Assembly (NCBI GenBank): GCA_029465975.1
Contig: CM055756.1
Span: forward strand, 11,890,222 to 11,954,221
Source of the DNA: Dallia pectoralis
Taxonomy: Eukaryota > Chordata > Actinopteri > Esociformes > Umbridae
Reading direction: 5' to 3'
DNA: 64,000 nt
Under the pieces are notes generated by a model. The model ran no database searches, was not told the origin of the DNA, and was given only the letters and a program-made list of their open reading frames with translations. The translations under genes were made by a program, and so were the position numbers. Of the stretch, positions 1-11,055 are shown piece by piece; position 1 is the stretch's first letter; every line of letters begins with the position of its first letter.

Positions 1-796
1 GCCTCCCCCGTCCCGCCCCGCCCCCCAGATGAAGCGCCCATCATGCGACAGATATTGGAATGGATAGGGACCAGAACCTCACGTCTAAGGGAGCTGCGTG
101 CGTGTAAATAGCACGAAACGTGGGCCGACTAGGTGTCTTCACAATTTCTACAGTTTTTTGTCCTCGCAAGGAAGTGGAGAGCTAGATGTGATCATCTTAG
201 CGTGTCAACTAACCTGGTACGGAAGGTGCTGGAAAGGTCATGATGCCAAAACATCTGAACACTCTACAAATGGGTGGCCCCAGGGAACAAATACGCCATG
301 ACAGTGTGCTATAGGTTAATGCGTGATCACAAAGAGCCTTTGGTTGGAGAAACATGCACACAAACACACTTCTACTCTAACCTTTATAATCCCGAACCCT
401 AAACTAACCCTGAGCACTAAAAAACCCATCATAACACTAATCTTAAGACTAACTTTAACCTGACCATCACACCTGTACGAGCGTGTTGGACATCCTATCC
501 AGCTTCTTGAAATGGTACCCACAAAACCTCAGCCTCTACATCAACGGTGAAGAGGTCTGTGTTCTTTAGCCCATCATAATATTTCCCTTTTATTGGCCAG
601 TATGAGATATGGCTTTTTCATTGCAACTCTACAGACAAGTGGGGCCTCTGGACACCTGTGTGTAGATATTCCACTGAAAACCCACCGTTTCCAGCTACAA
701 TAGTCATTTACAACATTAACAATGTCTATACTGTATTTATGACCATTATGATGTTATTTTACTAAACAGAGAATGATGTTATATACACCTAAGGCC

Positions 797-845
<49 letters not shown>

Positions 846-851
846 TATTAC
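1..851. other. intron 7 of tbcd, no exon seen
   Basis: I see no further tbcd exon here. About 375-470 contains degenerate CCCTAA-like words (aaccctaaactaaccctg), which look like decayed simple sequence rather than a telomere. The first 30 bases are C-rich. Confidence 0.5.
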
Positions 852-1022
852 CAGAGACTGCAGGGCTCCATCCAGAACCACAGTCCCCTCCATAGTCTGG
901 TCATCAGCCTGGGAAATGGAGGTCAGACTCCAGTCCAGAAAGTCTGCCAGACGCCTCAGCTTGACATCAGGACGTGTCACAAACCTGCATGCACACGCAC
1001 ACACACACACACACACACACAC
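808..1022. repeat. CA dinucleotide tracts flanking tbcd exon 7
   Basis: A (CA)n tract at about 808-840 lies just beyond the donor of tbcd exon 7 (852-984), and a second at about 995-1022 lies just before its acceptor. On the sense strand both are (GT)n, so the exon is bracketed by alternating purine-pyrimidine tracts. Confidence 0.85.
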
Positions 1023-2917
1023 GCTTTAACTCTATAAGACACTAGCAACACCCTGGACTGCCGCTGTTCATATGTCTCTTCACAAACAAGCACGCCCTCT
1101 ATTGGTTAGAAAATAAAATGCAAGAAAAGGATTGCTGCTACTTTGAAGTGCTGTGTATGGTAACTATGGTAACCTTCAGCCATACCAACAGTGGTTCCCA
1201 ACCTGGGGTACTAGGACCCCTGGGGGTACTTGGCCTCTCCACAGGGGGGTACTTAAAAACACTCATGACACAAACAGGAAGTATACTTTTCTTCTGACCT
1301 TAAACTGATTATGGTAGGCAGAGATATATGTTCATAGGCCATAATCGAATCCATTTAATATAAATGAGTGTGCTTCTACACTTGTATCCACACTTGTACT
1401 TGTATTTACACTTGTGGCTAAAAGTATTCTTATGCACACATTCATGTCACCCAGTGCCAGCAGTAGCAGAGTAACCCCCAAAACAACACTGAGCTGAACA
1501 TCCTCCTGCCTGACTCTGGGAAATGTGTTATTTCTTGAAGGTCAACATCTTGTTTTCTGGAAAACATAAAAAGCTCTAATTCGGTTTGGCAACATCCTTC
1601 ATTTTACATAAAAAGGTTATATACTTACTTTGACACCAACACAGACGCAGCATCTCTTGATTTATCACTGACCATTAAGTAAGACTGAACAAAATGAAAT
1701 ACAAAAAAAAGTTGGTTGTATAAAATATACGACCTACGTATAAACACTTGAAATAATTTAATTCAGCACCCCAGATGGCAGAAACGGCTTGGGCTAGTTA
1801 CCTTGGCGACAACAAGGATGCGGTCCATGATTGGCTCTCTGGCCTGGCTGGGGTCAGAGGTCAAGTGACCGTCCAGACGGGAGAGGTCAAAGGGAATCAG
1901 GCAGGTCATGGATAGCCACAGCAGCAGCATGTAGCGAGTCTCCCAGGTCTAAAATGGGCAGGGAGAGTCAGGAATGTCATATTAACAGTGGATCACACCT
2001 TTCTAGTGTGGCAGGAAAATATGGTTAAATGCTGAAGGTTGTGGCACAATAGGTCAGTCCATAGTTCAGTCAAAGTTGCAAAAGACCCAGCCAAATAAAA
2101 TCACAAAGCAACAATAGTTAAAAAGCAATACATAACAGCTCTAAACATGTTCTTCAAGTACATATTTACTGTACCATTTCTTTCTTTCTAGTCTTGACAA
2201 ACAACGAGTGAGTGATAGTAATTGGGCTGGTTAAAATAAATCCATTCACGCTTACCTCTGGGTCTTTGGGATCCTGACGACACAGAAGGTCCAGGACTGG
2301 CTGGAGATCCGCTACCTCATGAGGAAAGAGCTGCATGAAGATCTTGTACCCTCTCACCTGGCCAAGACAAAAACACCAGAGGGTTGGAATGAGTCTCTCT
2401 GGGATTTAGAAACATTGTGCCCATGCTACGCAGGCAGAAGACAACTCACCCAAGATGTCTGGGTCAGACACTCCAGTGAACACACACGCAGAACAGAACA
2501 TATGCCTTGACCGTACATTCCTGGTAGCAAACTAACAATAGTGACCAATTTGACCACGGGCCGTCCAATGCCACAGTGGCGTTCACAAGCTGATTAAAGC
2601 CAATGTATAAGCTCTGCAAATATACCAGACAGCTTCAGTTCTCTGGAAAGGTTTTATTGTCACGTGAACGCGAATCATCGAACCACCACTGATACACAAG
2701 TGGGAATTCACCTTGGAGATGATGTAAAGGAACTTGAAGCCCAAGTGAACCAGGAGAGGCGGAGACTGTTCACTTCTGATCACCTCCAGGAGCAGGTTCA
2801 ACATCCACTCTGTGTTGCCAGGGAACAACCACATGGTCTTATTATGGTCAACATATATCAACTCCATCGTAACAGGAAATACCCAAAGAGCATGTTTAAT
2901 TACTGCAGAAGACATTT

Positions 2918-2974
<57 letters not shown>

Positions 2975-3350
2975 GCGTGTGCGTGTGCGTGCGCGTGTGT
3001 GTGTGTTATTACCCAGATGTGGATCCAGTAGATGGGGCTGTTCTTGATAACAATCCATAATGACTGAAGGAAGAAAAAAGGTGTGTTTGTTTAAATGCAG
3101 GTATTTTTGTGGTGCATCTTGTTTTCTAATATGTAATGAAGAAACACAGAGGGCTCTGTTCCCCACCTATAAACCTCTCGAACGCTAACTCGCGTGTCGT
3201 AAGCTTCTCGTGAACCTCCGGGAGGCTCGAGATCAGGGCCTGAACCTCGGTACTCTCGGTGAAGCCTCCCAGGACACTGGCATGGGCGACCACCTCCGGT
3301 TCTGCACCTCCTCCTCCATCCTCACCAGTGTCCATGTCAGTCTGGGCCAT
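852..3350 (-). CDS. tbcd: tubulin-specific chaperone D, exons 1-7 (3' end beyond left edge)
   Basis: Tubulin cofactor D is a large HEAT/Armadillo-repeat protein that captures beta-tubulin and joins it to alpha-tubulin through cofactors E and C in the cytosol. Seven coding exons read on the minus strand: 3167-3350 (start codon), 3013-3063, 2712-2809, 2256-2357, 1802-1948, 1629-1684 and 852-984. All have GT-AG borders and compatible phases, giving the first 257 of roughly 1190 residues. Recognisable family stretches are EQPHLLDPHL, LVHLGFKFLYIISK, LFPHEVADLQPVLDLL, TWETRYMLLLWLS and TRPDVKLRRLADFLDWSL. The next exon of the family is not visible in 1-851, so the gene continues off the window. 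Several introns carry CA/GT tracts within about 10 nt of a splice site. fn3krp lies just upstream in the same orientation, as in mammals. The identification is from recalled vertebrate TBCD sequence and is strong; the first residues are acidic and poorly conserved, so the start is slightly less sure. Confidence 0.93.
1188..1400. mobile_element. non-autonomous transposon-like repeat in tbcd intron 6
   Basis: The block begins ggttcccaacctggggtact and continues with a near-palindromic 'tacttggcctctccacagggg' type core, a fish repeat type probably of hAT-derived MITE origin. A related diverged copy lies at about 54805-55015, upstream of lin7b; the two share the 'ccacaggggg' core and a 'ccatttaat' tail. 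Ends and target-site duplications were not resolved. Confidence 0.45.
2919..3007. repeat. (GT)n microsatellite abutting tbcd exon 2 donor
   Basis: A GT tract of nearly 90 bp with scattered GC steps. On the sense (minus) strand it is a CA/CG tract starting only about 5 nt after the donor of exon 2 (left end 3013). Confidence 0.9.
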
Positions 3351-4003
3351 TGTGATGAGCTAGAAGATATCGGTATAACAGAGTAAATGAAAAGCACGTG
3401 TATGTTGTCTCACCTTGCTACCTACATTACAGATGAGGATGTCAATGTGTATCATAGTAGATGTGTCATCCAATGCAGCTAGTGCTGTACTGGGTTGCTG
3501 AGTGGCAACAAATGGTCAAATAAACATCATACTTAGCTCGTACATGTGCAATGTATATAATATATATACCTCAGATGTTGTAGCATGCATGACTCATACC
3601 TTGATATATGCAAATATATTCGGATAATTAATGACTATTCCTCCAGATAGCAGAGGGAATCACCTGGCACGGTTCGTTCTGTTGTTGTAGTTTCCGCGTT
3701 AAAGCGCCGCCCCAAAGTACGGCGAGTGGCTAAAGACAAAAAGAACAAACGCGTTTCTTTTTTAAGTGACGCACCCTCGTTTGACGTCACCCACCGTCGG
3801 GATTTTTATCTTCGTCATGCGTGTTTCTTTTTCTCATGCATCACTAGTAATCTAGTCACACTTTCAGAAGTGCTGTTATGATTTTATTACGGGAACGATA
3901 TGAATTGACTAGGACCGGTGGAACCATTTTGGTTCTAAAGTTACCTGGAGAAGGTTAGTAGGGTCTAGAGAAATGAAAAACATAAAACATGCAAGTAATG
4001 TAC
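3351..4003. other. tbcd promoter / tbcd-fn3krp spacer
   Basis: No coding exon seen. The segment at about 3690-3830 is locally CpG-richer (gcgccgcc, acggcgag, gacgtcac), which fits a CpG promoter for tbcd on the minus strand. No TATA box was identified. Confidence 0.4.
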
Positions 4004-4009
4004 TTTATT
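4004..4009 (-). terminator. fn3krp: fn3krp polyadenylation signal
   Basis: AATAAA on the minus strand, about 445 bp past the fn3krp stop codon. It is the first canonical hexamer I noticed downstream. Confidence 0.5.
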
Positions 4010-4453
4010 TGCACTGCATTATTAGTTTTCACACAGCTTTAAAACAAAGCTAATTAGGACAACTCATCAGTTCATACAAAAATAAATGTGTTACAATATT
4101 GGATGTAAGGTTTATACATGCAGTTCTCAAAAAATGTTATAGTTACAACCACTTAGGAAGCGTGTTTCAAGGAATGTCTTGCCTATAGCATACTCATTTA
4201 GTGTGTATTGATATTTAGATAAAAGGTGTCAGAATAACAGAAGCATGAATTACTTCAGAAATCACCCTAATGAAATCAGATTAATTTCCGTATTCTGAAT
4301 CGGCATAAAACTAGGCTCAAACTAGCTATGAGTCAACACCACAAACACTCTTAAGAAGGGGAGGACCATTCTGGTTTAAGATTGGTAAGCTCAGTGAGCC
4401 CCAACTTTCAGGCAGGTCCTTGCCAATGCAATAAATGTCTAATAATGCCACCT

Positions 4454-7400
4454 TCATTTCACCAGATCCTTCATGATCCTCAGTGAAGACCCCCTGTATC
4501 CTCCACCAAAGTGATTCCAATGGTTGAGATAATGGAACAGTTGGTACAGCTTATGTCTCTTCTCATTGCACGAGGCCCTGGGTATCTTCTCATGGTACCC
4601 GGAGTAAAAGGAGTCACTGAACCCTCCGAACAGTCCGGCGATGCCCAGGTCAAACTCGGCATGGCCGTAGAAGGAGGCGGGGTCAAAGACGACCGGGCCG
4701 TCCGAACACTCGGCCACGTTGCCACTCCACAGGTCACCGTGAAGCAGGGCCGGGAACACCTCCACATCCGTGAAGAGTTTAGGGATTTGCAGCTAAGGAG
4801 AAGCGATGTCATACGAATTAGAGAACTTAGAGATAGATGGGAGAGAGTCGCTGCAGATACTGAAAGCAGTTGAGAAAACACAGACGACAAACTGAGATGA
4901 AATAATATTAATCCAAATACGATGTCTGTATTTGTTGCATTAGTCCACTGTAGATAAATTCCCATAAGGCTTTGCATGTCAACAGCAGGGATATCAAGAA
5001 GCCGATGAAAAAAAATCCAGATTTTTACATTTTTTATCACAATGTAGCCTCCAGCCCAAATGTTTGCCAACCTCTGCTCTATATCCTAGTGCTGCCTACC
5101 TCTGCTCTATATCCTAGTACTGCCTACCTCTGCTCTATATCCTAGTACTGCCAACCTCTGCGCTATATCCTAGTACTGCCAATCTCTGCTCTATAGCACT
5201 AGTACTGCCTACCTCTGCTCTATATCCTAGTACTGCCTACCTCTGCTCTATAGCCCTAGTACTGCCTACCTCTGCTCTATATCCTAGTACTGCCTACCTC
5301 TGCTCTATATCCTAGTACTGCCTACCTCTGCTCTATATCCTAGTACTGCCTACCTCTGCTCTATATCCTAGTACTGCCAACCTCTGCTCTATATCCTAGT
5401 ACTGCCTACCTCTGCTCTATATCCTAGTACTGCCAACCTCTGCTCTATATCCTAGTACTGCCAACCTCTGCTCTATATCCTAGTACTGCCTACCTCTGCT
5501 CTATATCCTAGTACTGCCTACCTCTGCTCTATATCCTAGTACTTACAACCTCTGCTCCTTATCCTTAGTACTGCCTACCTCTGCTCTATAGCCCTAGTAC
5601 TGCCTACCTCTGCTCTATATCCTAGTACTGCCAACCTCTGCTCTATATCCTAGTACTGCCAATCTCTGCTCTATATCCTAGAACTGCCAACCTCTGCTCT
5701 ATATCCTAGTACTGCCAATCTCTGCTCTATATCCTAGTACTGCCTACCTCTGCTCTATATCCTAGTACTGCCAATACCTCTGCTCTATATCCTAGTACTG
5801 CCAACCTCTGCTCTATATCCTAGTACTGCCAACCTCTGCTCTATATCCTAGTACTTATAACCTCTGCTCTGTATCCTAGTACTGCCTACCTCTGCGCTAT
5901 ATCCTAGTACTGCCAATCTCTGCTCTATAGCACTAGTACTGCCTACCTCTGCTCTATATCCTAGTACTGCCTACCTCTGCTCTATAGCCCTAGTACTGCC
6001 TACCTCTGCTCTATATCCTAGTACTTATAACCTCTGCTCTGTATCCTTAGTACTGCCTACCTCTGCTCTATAGCCCTAGTACTGCCTACCTCTGCTCTAT
6101 ATCCTAGTACTGCCAACCTCTGCTCTATATCCTAGTACTGCCAACCTCTGCTCTATATCCTAGTACTGCCAACCTCTGCTCTATATCCTAGTACTGCCAA
6201 CCTCTGCTCTATATCCTAGTACTGCCAATCTCTGCTCTTTATCCTAGTACTGCCAACCTCTGCTCTATATCCTAGTACTGCCTACCTCTGCTCTATATCC
6301 TAGTACTGCCTACCTCTGCTCTATATCCTAGTACTGCCTACCTCTGCTCTATATCCTAGTACTGCCTACCTCTGCTCTATATCCTAGTACTGCCTACCTC
6401 TGCTCTATATCCTAGTACTGCCTACCTCTGCTCTATATCCTAGTACTGCCTACCTCTGCTCTATATCCTAGTACTGCCTACCTCTGCTCTATATCCTAGT
6501 ACTGCCTACCTCTGCTCTATATCCTAGCACTTATAACCTCTGCTTTATATCCTAGTACTGCCTACCTCTGCTGCTCTATATCCTAGTACTTCCAGATAAG
6601 TGCTCATGGCTGAATTAAAAGGTACCTGTAGCCGGGACCATAATTCTCTGGCCTCTCTGTCTCCATAAGACTCCTCCACCATGTTGAGTTGGTGTTGCAG
6701 TTTGTTTCGAGTGTAGAATGTCACCCAATCACTCTGCCACTCATTCTCCTGACAACGAAGAGATACAGTAGATATCCGTCTGTCCTAAAATCCCTTGTTA
6801 CCACACATTCTCTATTAGGAGAGGGGAAATTAGGTTTGGTTTTTATAATGTTAGGTTTGACAGAAATCATACACTTGTTCCACAGTGGCCTACCTGAGGG
6901 AGGTACCCACAACACGTGGGAACGTGGAACCCAAACTGTTCAATGACAGCAACCTGGGCTCCCTTTCCTGTGTATATTGGACAGAGCGGTGCGAAAAGAC
7001 ATGCAGTAGTCTGAAATTGTCATATATTCTAATGTAAGAAAGTTGTAGTTGAGAAAGTTGGACAAGGTCAAATAAAATATGTGTGAAAAGAGGGACTCGG
7101 GAAATTAGAATATGTGTGAAAGAGGGACTAGGTAAATTAAAATGTGAGAAAGCGGGACTAGGTAAATTAGAATATGTGAGAAGGCGGGACTAGGTAAATT
7201 AGAATATGTGACTAGGTGAGATCTCTACCGACTGTCTGTTGATCCTTGTTCTGACTGTCTCTCTGTCTCTGGTTGTGCAGGTGCAGATCAGCAAGACACT
7301 TCCCTAGCTGATTGGAGTGCCTGAGGTAATCAATTAGCCAACCATTAACAAATCCATATCAATAACTCCAATATTATGAATGTACAAAATTATACAAGGA

Positions 7401-8127
7401 AGTAAAACAAATAGAAAACAGGCAAAGACGAACGTACAGCAAAAAATGTTAAAGGCGGGTGTATTGTAGTGAATATAAGAACAGACAGGTGTATTTAACT
7501 GTATATTAGACACAGGCGGGTGTATTGTAGTGAATATAAGAACAGACAGGCGTATTTAACTATATTACACACAGACAGGTGTATTGTATAGAAGTGGGAA
7601 CTCCTACTTGCTGAGACTTCTCATGTCAACATGTTCCATGACAAATGCAGACCCTCCTGTATCCAGCTCTATCACCTTCACAGGCTTCGGCACCTTCACT
7701 GTGTCTGTCATCAAGATGGCCTCCAGGCTGGCCTGCTCACCATCAAACATCCGCTTTGCCTGGGAGACAAGGACAAGTGAAACCGAGGAAGCATACCTTT
7801 ATAAGTGTCCGAGCACCAAATGCATAAATGTGGGGTACATCTAGCTTAGACATAGACAAAGTCTGACAAGTAGATGTGACCTCATGAATACTGTCTCTTA
7901 AATTAAAATCAAATACTGCACATCTAAATCTATGTAATGGAAAAAACGATGCAGTGGGGAAATAAGAAAAAGAAAAACTGATCAACCTGACTCTTGTAAT
8001 TGATCTTGACAAACACTCTCCCGTGGTCAGTGTCATAGCTCTGTCCCTCACTTATACAACCACCTCCAGAATGACCAGATGACTTCAGCATGGACGTTCC
8101 CAGCTCCTTCTTCAGAACAGCCTCCAT
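4454..8127 (-). CDS. fn3krp: ketosamine-3-kinase (fructosamine-3-kinase-related protein)
   Basis: This cytosolic kinase phosphorylates the third carbon of ketosamines on glycated proteins, so that the sugar falls off (protein deglycation). Six exons: 7987-8127, 7608-7759, 7229-7320, 6894-6958, 6626-6748 and 4454-4792. They total 912 bp, 303 residues (human FN3KRP is 309 by recall). Visible landmarks are GHSGGGCISEG (glycine-rich nucleotide loop), FVKIN (ATP-binding Lys), FGFHVPTCCGYLPQ, HGDLWSGN (catalytic HGD) and FDPASFYGHAEFDLG (metal-binding Asp). The sequence is nearer FN3KRP than FN3K, for example in the N-terminal GHSGGGCIS and C-terminal YRGSSL segments. Intron 5 (about 1.8 kb) is mostly a 28-bp minisatellite. 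The gene is divergent from arl16 and head-to-tail with tbcd. Exon 4 uses a gggag acceptor chosen by phase, the least certain border. Confidence 0.95.
5065..6590. repeat. 28-bp minisatellite in fn3krp intron 5
   Basis: About 54 head-to-tail copies of a 28-bp unit containing CTCTGCTCTATATCCTAG. The main variation is 'gccta' versus 'gccaa', with rarer 'cttataa' units and 1-bp indels. Runs of one variant alternate with runs of the other, indicating local block duplications (for example 5165-5270 resembles 5885-5995). On the sense strand each unit has GCAGAG followed by GTAGG or GTTGG, which resembles a splice donor. Confidence 0.95.
7075..7216. repeat. about 36-bp tandem repeat next to fn3krp exon 3
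   Basis: Four diverged copies of a unit built on 'gggactaggtaaattagaatatgtg' (words shared by all copies: gggact, aaatta). The array ends about 12 nt from the donor of exon 3 (left end 7229), inside intron 3. Confidence 0.75.
7444..7590. repeat. about 72-bp tandem duplication in fn3krp intron 2
   Basis: Two close copies and a partial third of a unit with 'gtgtattgtagtgaatataa' and 'gaacagacagg'. The third copy stops just before the exon 2 donor side. Confidence 0.75.
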
Positions 8128-8457
8128 AATCGCAATCCGATGCTCCCCAAATTGTAACCGCAGATGCTGTTTCTGCACTCGCACACACAACCAGGACTGT
8201 TTGACTCCCAGACCTACTTCAGATGGACTCACACTCTCACTGCCATCGGTTCTGTTTACCTTCTGAGAGGAGGGCGGGACCTGCTAGCAGTTTCTGTATG
8301 AGGAAGTGACCTACGACTGACTGACCAATGAGCGGCTGGATTTGCAATGACTGGCGTTTAATGTGTGCTATCACAGCTGCTGAAATTTACCCTATCCGGT
8401 GGGTCCACAAGAAACGCCCACGGGATTTGTTTATGGATTAATCCTATTTTCGACCAA
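8128..8457. promoter_or_regulatory. divergent promoter of fn3krp and arl16
   Basis: The two start codons lie only 330 bp apart on opposite strands, so both promoters and 5' UTRs must fit here unless there are unseen upstream exons. The segment includes 'ctgaccaatgagcgg' (ATTGG/CCAAT box at about 8320) and GC-rich words near 8395-8425. No TATA box is evident. Confidence 0.6.
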
Positions 8458-9245
8458 ATGTGTTTGCTGCTCGGTGCGACCGGTGTTGGAAAGACTTTGC
8501 TGCTGAAACGTTTGCAGAATATCCTTTAATAATAAGATAATAAGAATAAAGCTCGATAGCATAATATCCTTTTATAATAAGATAAGTATAAAGAACAACA
8601 AGGCTTCAGCGTTATTGTATCTATGTTGTATCGCTTCTTTTACGTTTCCTTCTTAACTGATTTGTAGTGGGGAACATAAAAAACTACAATTTCGCAACAA
8701 CAAAAAAATCTAATCTAACCTGTTTAATACAGTAGCCATTTGCGCTCTGTCAATCTTTATTTCTTTCTGCTATAATTTAACCATCTTTAACAGGCCGTCT
8801 ACAGATCAGTTTGAGAGATGGGACCACGGAATTAGGGGAGCCCCCTGTCACCCTGCCCACGGTGAGCCCACAACTGAGATGCTGGGTCAATTTGACCGGT
8901 CTTTCGAAAAAAAAGGAATAATCTGAATTTTTGTTTTTTGCCTATCCCAGGTTGGCACCAACCTGACAGACCTGACACTAAAGAAGAAGGTGGTGACCGT
9001 GAGAGAACTAGGAGGATGTATGGGACCTATATGGCCTAGTTACTACAAGGACTGTTCCTCGGTTATTGTGAGTCTAGAACACGTATCAAATGGGTTATAT
9101 GACGTGTCAAGTTAACATAGGTAATTTATTTGCTCTAGAAAGGGGGCTAGATATTGTGCCAAGTGACAATATATGCCCTGCCACTAAACCACACATTTTC
9201 TGAGGCAACAATTAGGAAGTTGTCCACGTATTGTAGTCATACACA

Positions 9246-9278
<33 letters not shown>

Positions 9279-9963
9279 TGTGTTTCCCCTTGTAGTTCAT
9301 GGTGGACTCTGCCAACGTCACTCAGATTTCTTCATCCTGTATCCAGCTGCTGTCCGTTCTTTCAGCCGAGCACCTCCACACTGCATCAGTGCTGGTGATC
9401 TTCAACAAGAGGTTAGGCGTGTGGTGGACTTGAGAGGGTTAAAAAAATCCAGAACATTCTAGATAGTAATGGGAGTTGCCGCGGTCAATGTATGTCTTTA
9501 ACCCAGACAGGTTTGGCACACATCTATCGTACATATATCTTTTACAGTATACTCCCACTTTATAATTTGCCCATGTGTTGCTGTAGCATTCTTTTGAATC
9601 TTTCAGCAAAAATCATTTAATTCCCCACTTTCCAGTCCATTGAGGCATAAAAGAAATGCCTTGATAAAAACTAATCTGTAACGACGACATTCTCCAACTT
9701 TCTACTTCTCTTTGAGAACTCCATGGTACCATACATTTGTGTAAACAGTGCCTCTCCCTCCCCTCTAATGCCCCCTTGTCTCGCCCCACTCCAGGGACCT
9801 CCCCTGTACCATGAGTCTAATAGAGATGAAGTCACTGTTTAGGATGGATGACATCATCAACTCTGCACCGCAGCCAATCAGCACCCTGGAGCTCAGCGCT
9901 CGCTCCGGCCAGGGACTCCAGGATGTTTTGGATTGGCTGGACTCCACCTTTACGGATCGATAA
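8458..9963 (+). CDS. arl16: ADP-ribosylation factor-like GTPase 16
   Basis: ARL16 is an atypical ARF-family GTPase, linked in published work to ciliary traffic and RIG-I control. Five exons: 8458-8518, 8803-8861, 8951-9067, 9296-9411 and 9795-9963, total 522 bp and 173 residues (human about 173 by recall). Motifs are the P-loop GATGVGKT, then RELGGCMGPIW where ordinary ARFs have the DxxGQ switch II (the same substitution as in mammalian ARL16), and NKRD as the guanine-specificity motif. There is no Gly2, so no N-myristoylation is expected. Intron 1 begins ATATCCTTT and ends AC, a U12-type AT-AC intron; the other three are GT-AG. Only the AT-AC reading joins the exons into LQKISLRDG, matching the family in length. 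An ATTAAA follows the stop by about 100 bp. Confidence 0.94.
8519..8802 (+). other. arl16: U12-type AT-AC intron 1 of arl16
   Basis: The 5' end ATATCCTTT matches the U12 donor consensus. The 3' end is AC, preceded by TCTTTAAC at 8784-8791, close to the U12 branch consensus and 11-13 nt from the acceptor. No GT-AG alternative keeps frame and family length. About 25 bp spanning the donor is repeated at 8563-8587 (AATATCCTTT then ATAATAAGATAA), giving a second perfect donor 45 bp downstream. Confidence 0.85.
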
Positions 9964-10064
9964 CGTTTTCCTTCAAGAAAGTAGTTCCTCGTGAAGTGAC
10001 TTTACTGGCAGTGGATTTTGGGAGATGTAACCACCAACTCAACAGACTTTCGCCACGCACTGCC

Positions 10065-10070
10065 ATTAAA
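10065..10070 (+). terminator. arl16: arl16 polyadenylation signal (ATTAAA)
   Basis: ATTAAA about 100 bp past the arl16 stop, followed by a T-rich stretch at about 10094-10107. The L2 LINE copy begins immediately after. Confidence 0.5.
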
Positions 10071-10111
10071 AGTTTGGGGTGACTTTGAAATGTTCTTGTT
10101 TTTTTAAGAAA

Positions 10112-11055
10112 GTATCACCATCTGAAACTCAACCTAGGTAAAACTGAACTGCTCTTATTCAAAGGAAGAGCCTGCCCGCTCCAGGATCTGTCCATTACGG
10201 TGGACAACGTCACAGTCCCTGCTACCCAATGTGGGAAAAACCTTGGCGTGACGCTTGACAACTCCCTCTCATTTTCTGCACACATCAAGGCGGTGTCCCG
10301 GTCTTGCAGGTACATGCTCTACAACATTCGGAAAGTAAGGCCGTATCTTACGCAGGAAGCCGCACAAGTGCACTTATCATCTCCCGGCTCGACTACTGCA
10401 ACTCCCTTCTGGCTGGTCTCCCAGTGTGCGCCATCAAACCCCTGCAACTCATTCAAAATGCAGCAGCCCGCCTGATCTTCAATCTACCAAAGTTCTCCCA
10501 CGTCACTCAGCTGTTCCGCACATTACACTGGCTCCCGGTCGAAGTACGCATCCACTACAAAACCATGGTGCTAGCCTATGGGGCAGCAAGAGGAACCGCT
10601 CCCTCCTACATCCAGTCACTTATCAAGCCGTACACACCCACGCGAGCACTTCGTTCTGCCACCTCAGGCCTCTTGGTAGTGCCATCCCTACGGGAGGGCA
10701 ACTCTCGATCTGCTCAGTCTAAATTGTTCTCCGTGCTTGCCCCGCAATGGTGGAACAACTCCACTCTGGAGATCAGATCATCGGACTCTACCAATCTTCA
10801 AAAAACGTCTAAAAACATTCCTCTTCAAATTGTACCTCCAGTAGCTCCATGAATGGAGCTCCACAACTCTCGACCGTTTGAAACTTCACTACCGAATCAT
10901 TCTTCTATCTCTAGCACTTCCCCCTGCACCCACCCAGGAACAATGTACTTATTGCTTTTTTGATGTGTGTTTTAGCTATATGTGAAATGCCTGCACTTAT
11001 TGTAAGTCGCTCTGGATAAGAGCGTCTGCTAAATGCGCAAAATGTAAATGTATCA
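10112..11055 (+). mobile_element. 5'-truncated L2-type LINE, reverse transcriptase tail
   Basis: The segment encodes the C-terminal end of a non-LTR reverse transcriptase: LNLGKTELLLF, GVTLDNSLSFSAHI, then after a frameshift near 10365 SRLDYCNSLLAGLP, IQNAAARLIFNLPK, TLHWLPVEVRIHYK and FSVLAPQWWN. It ends in the L2-style 3' tail (taagtcgctctggataagag, then 'gtctgctaaatg') and a short aaatgta repeat. The frameshift and missing 5' portion make it dead. It sits directly 3' of arl16, leaving the polyadenylation hexamer intact. Confidence 0.88.

Noticed and set aside
370..470. Interstitial telomere-like CCCTAA words
   Set aside because: Too degenerate and short; looks like decayed simple sequence.
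5065..6590. Possible CRISPR-like array
   Set aside because: Units are directly adjacent with no unique spacers, and the host is a vertebrate. The same applies to the other minisatellites.
10112..11055. Active retrotransposon gene
   Set aside because: It is 5'-truncated and frameshifted; only the C-terminal RT region and 3' tail remain.
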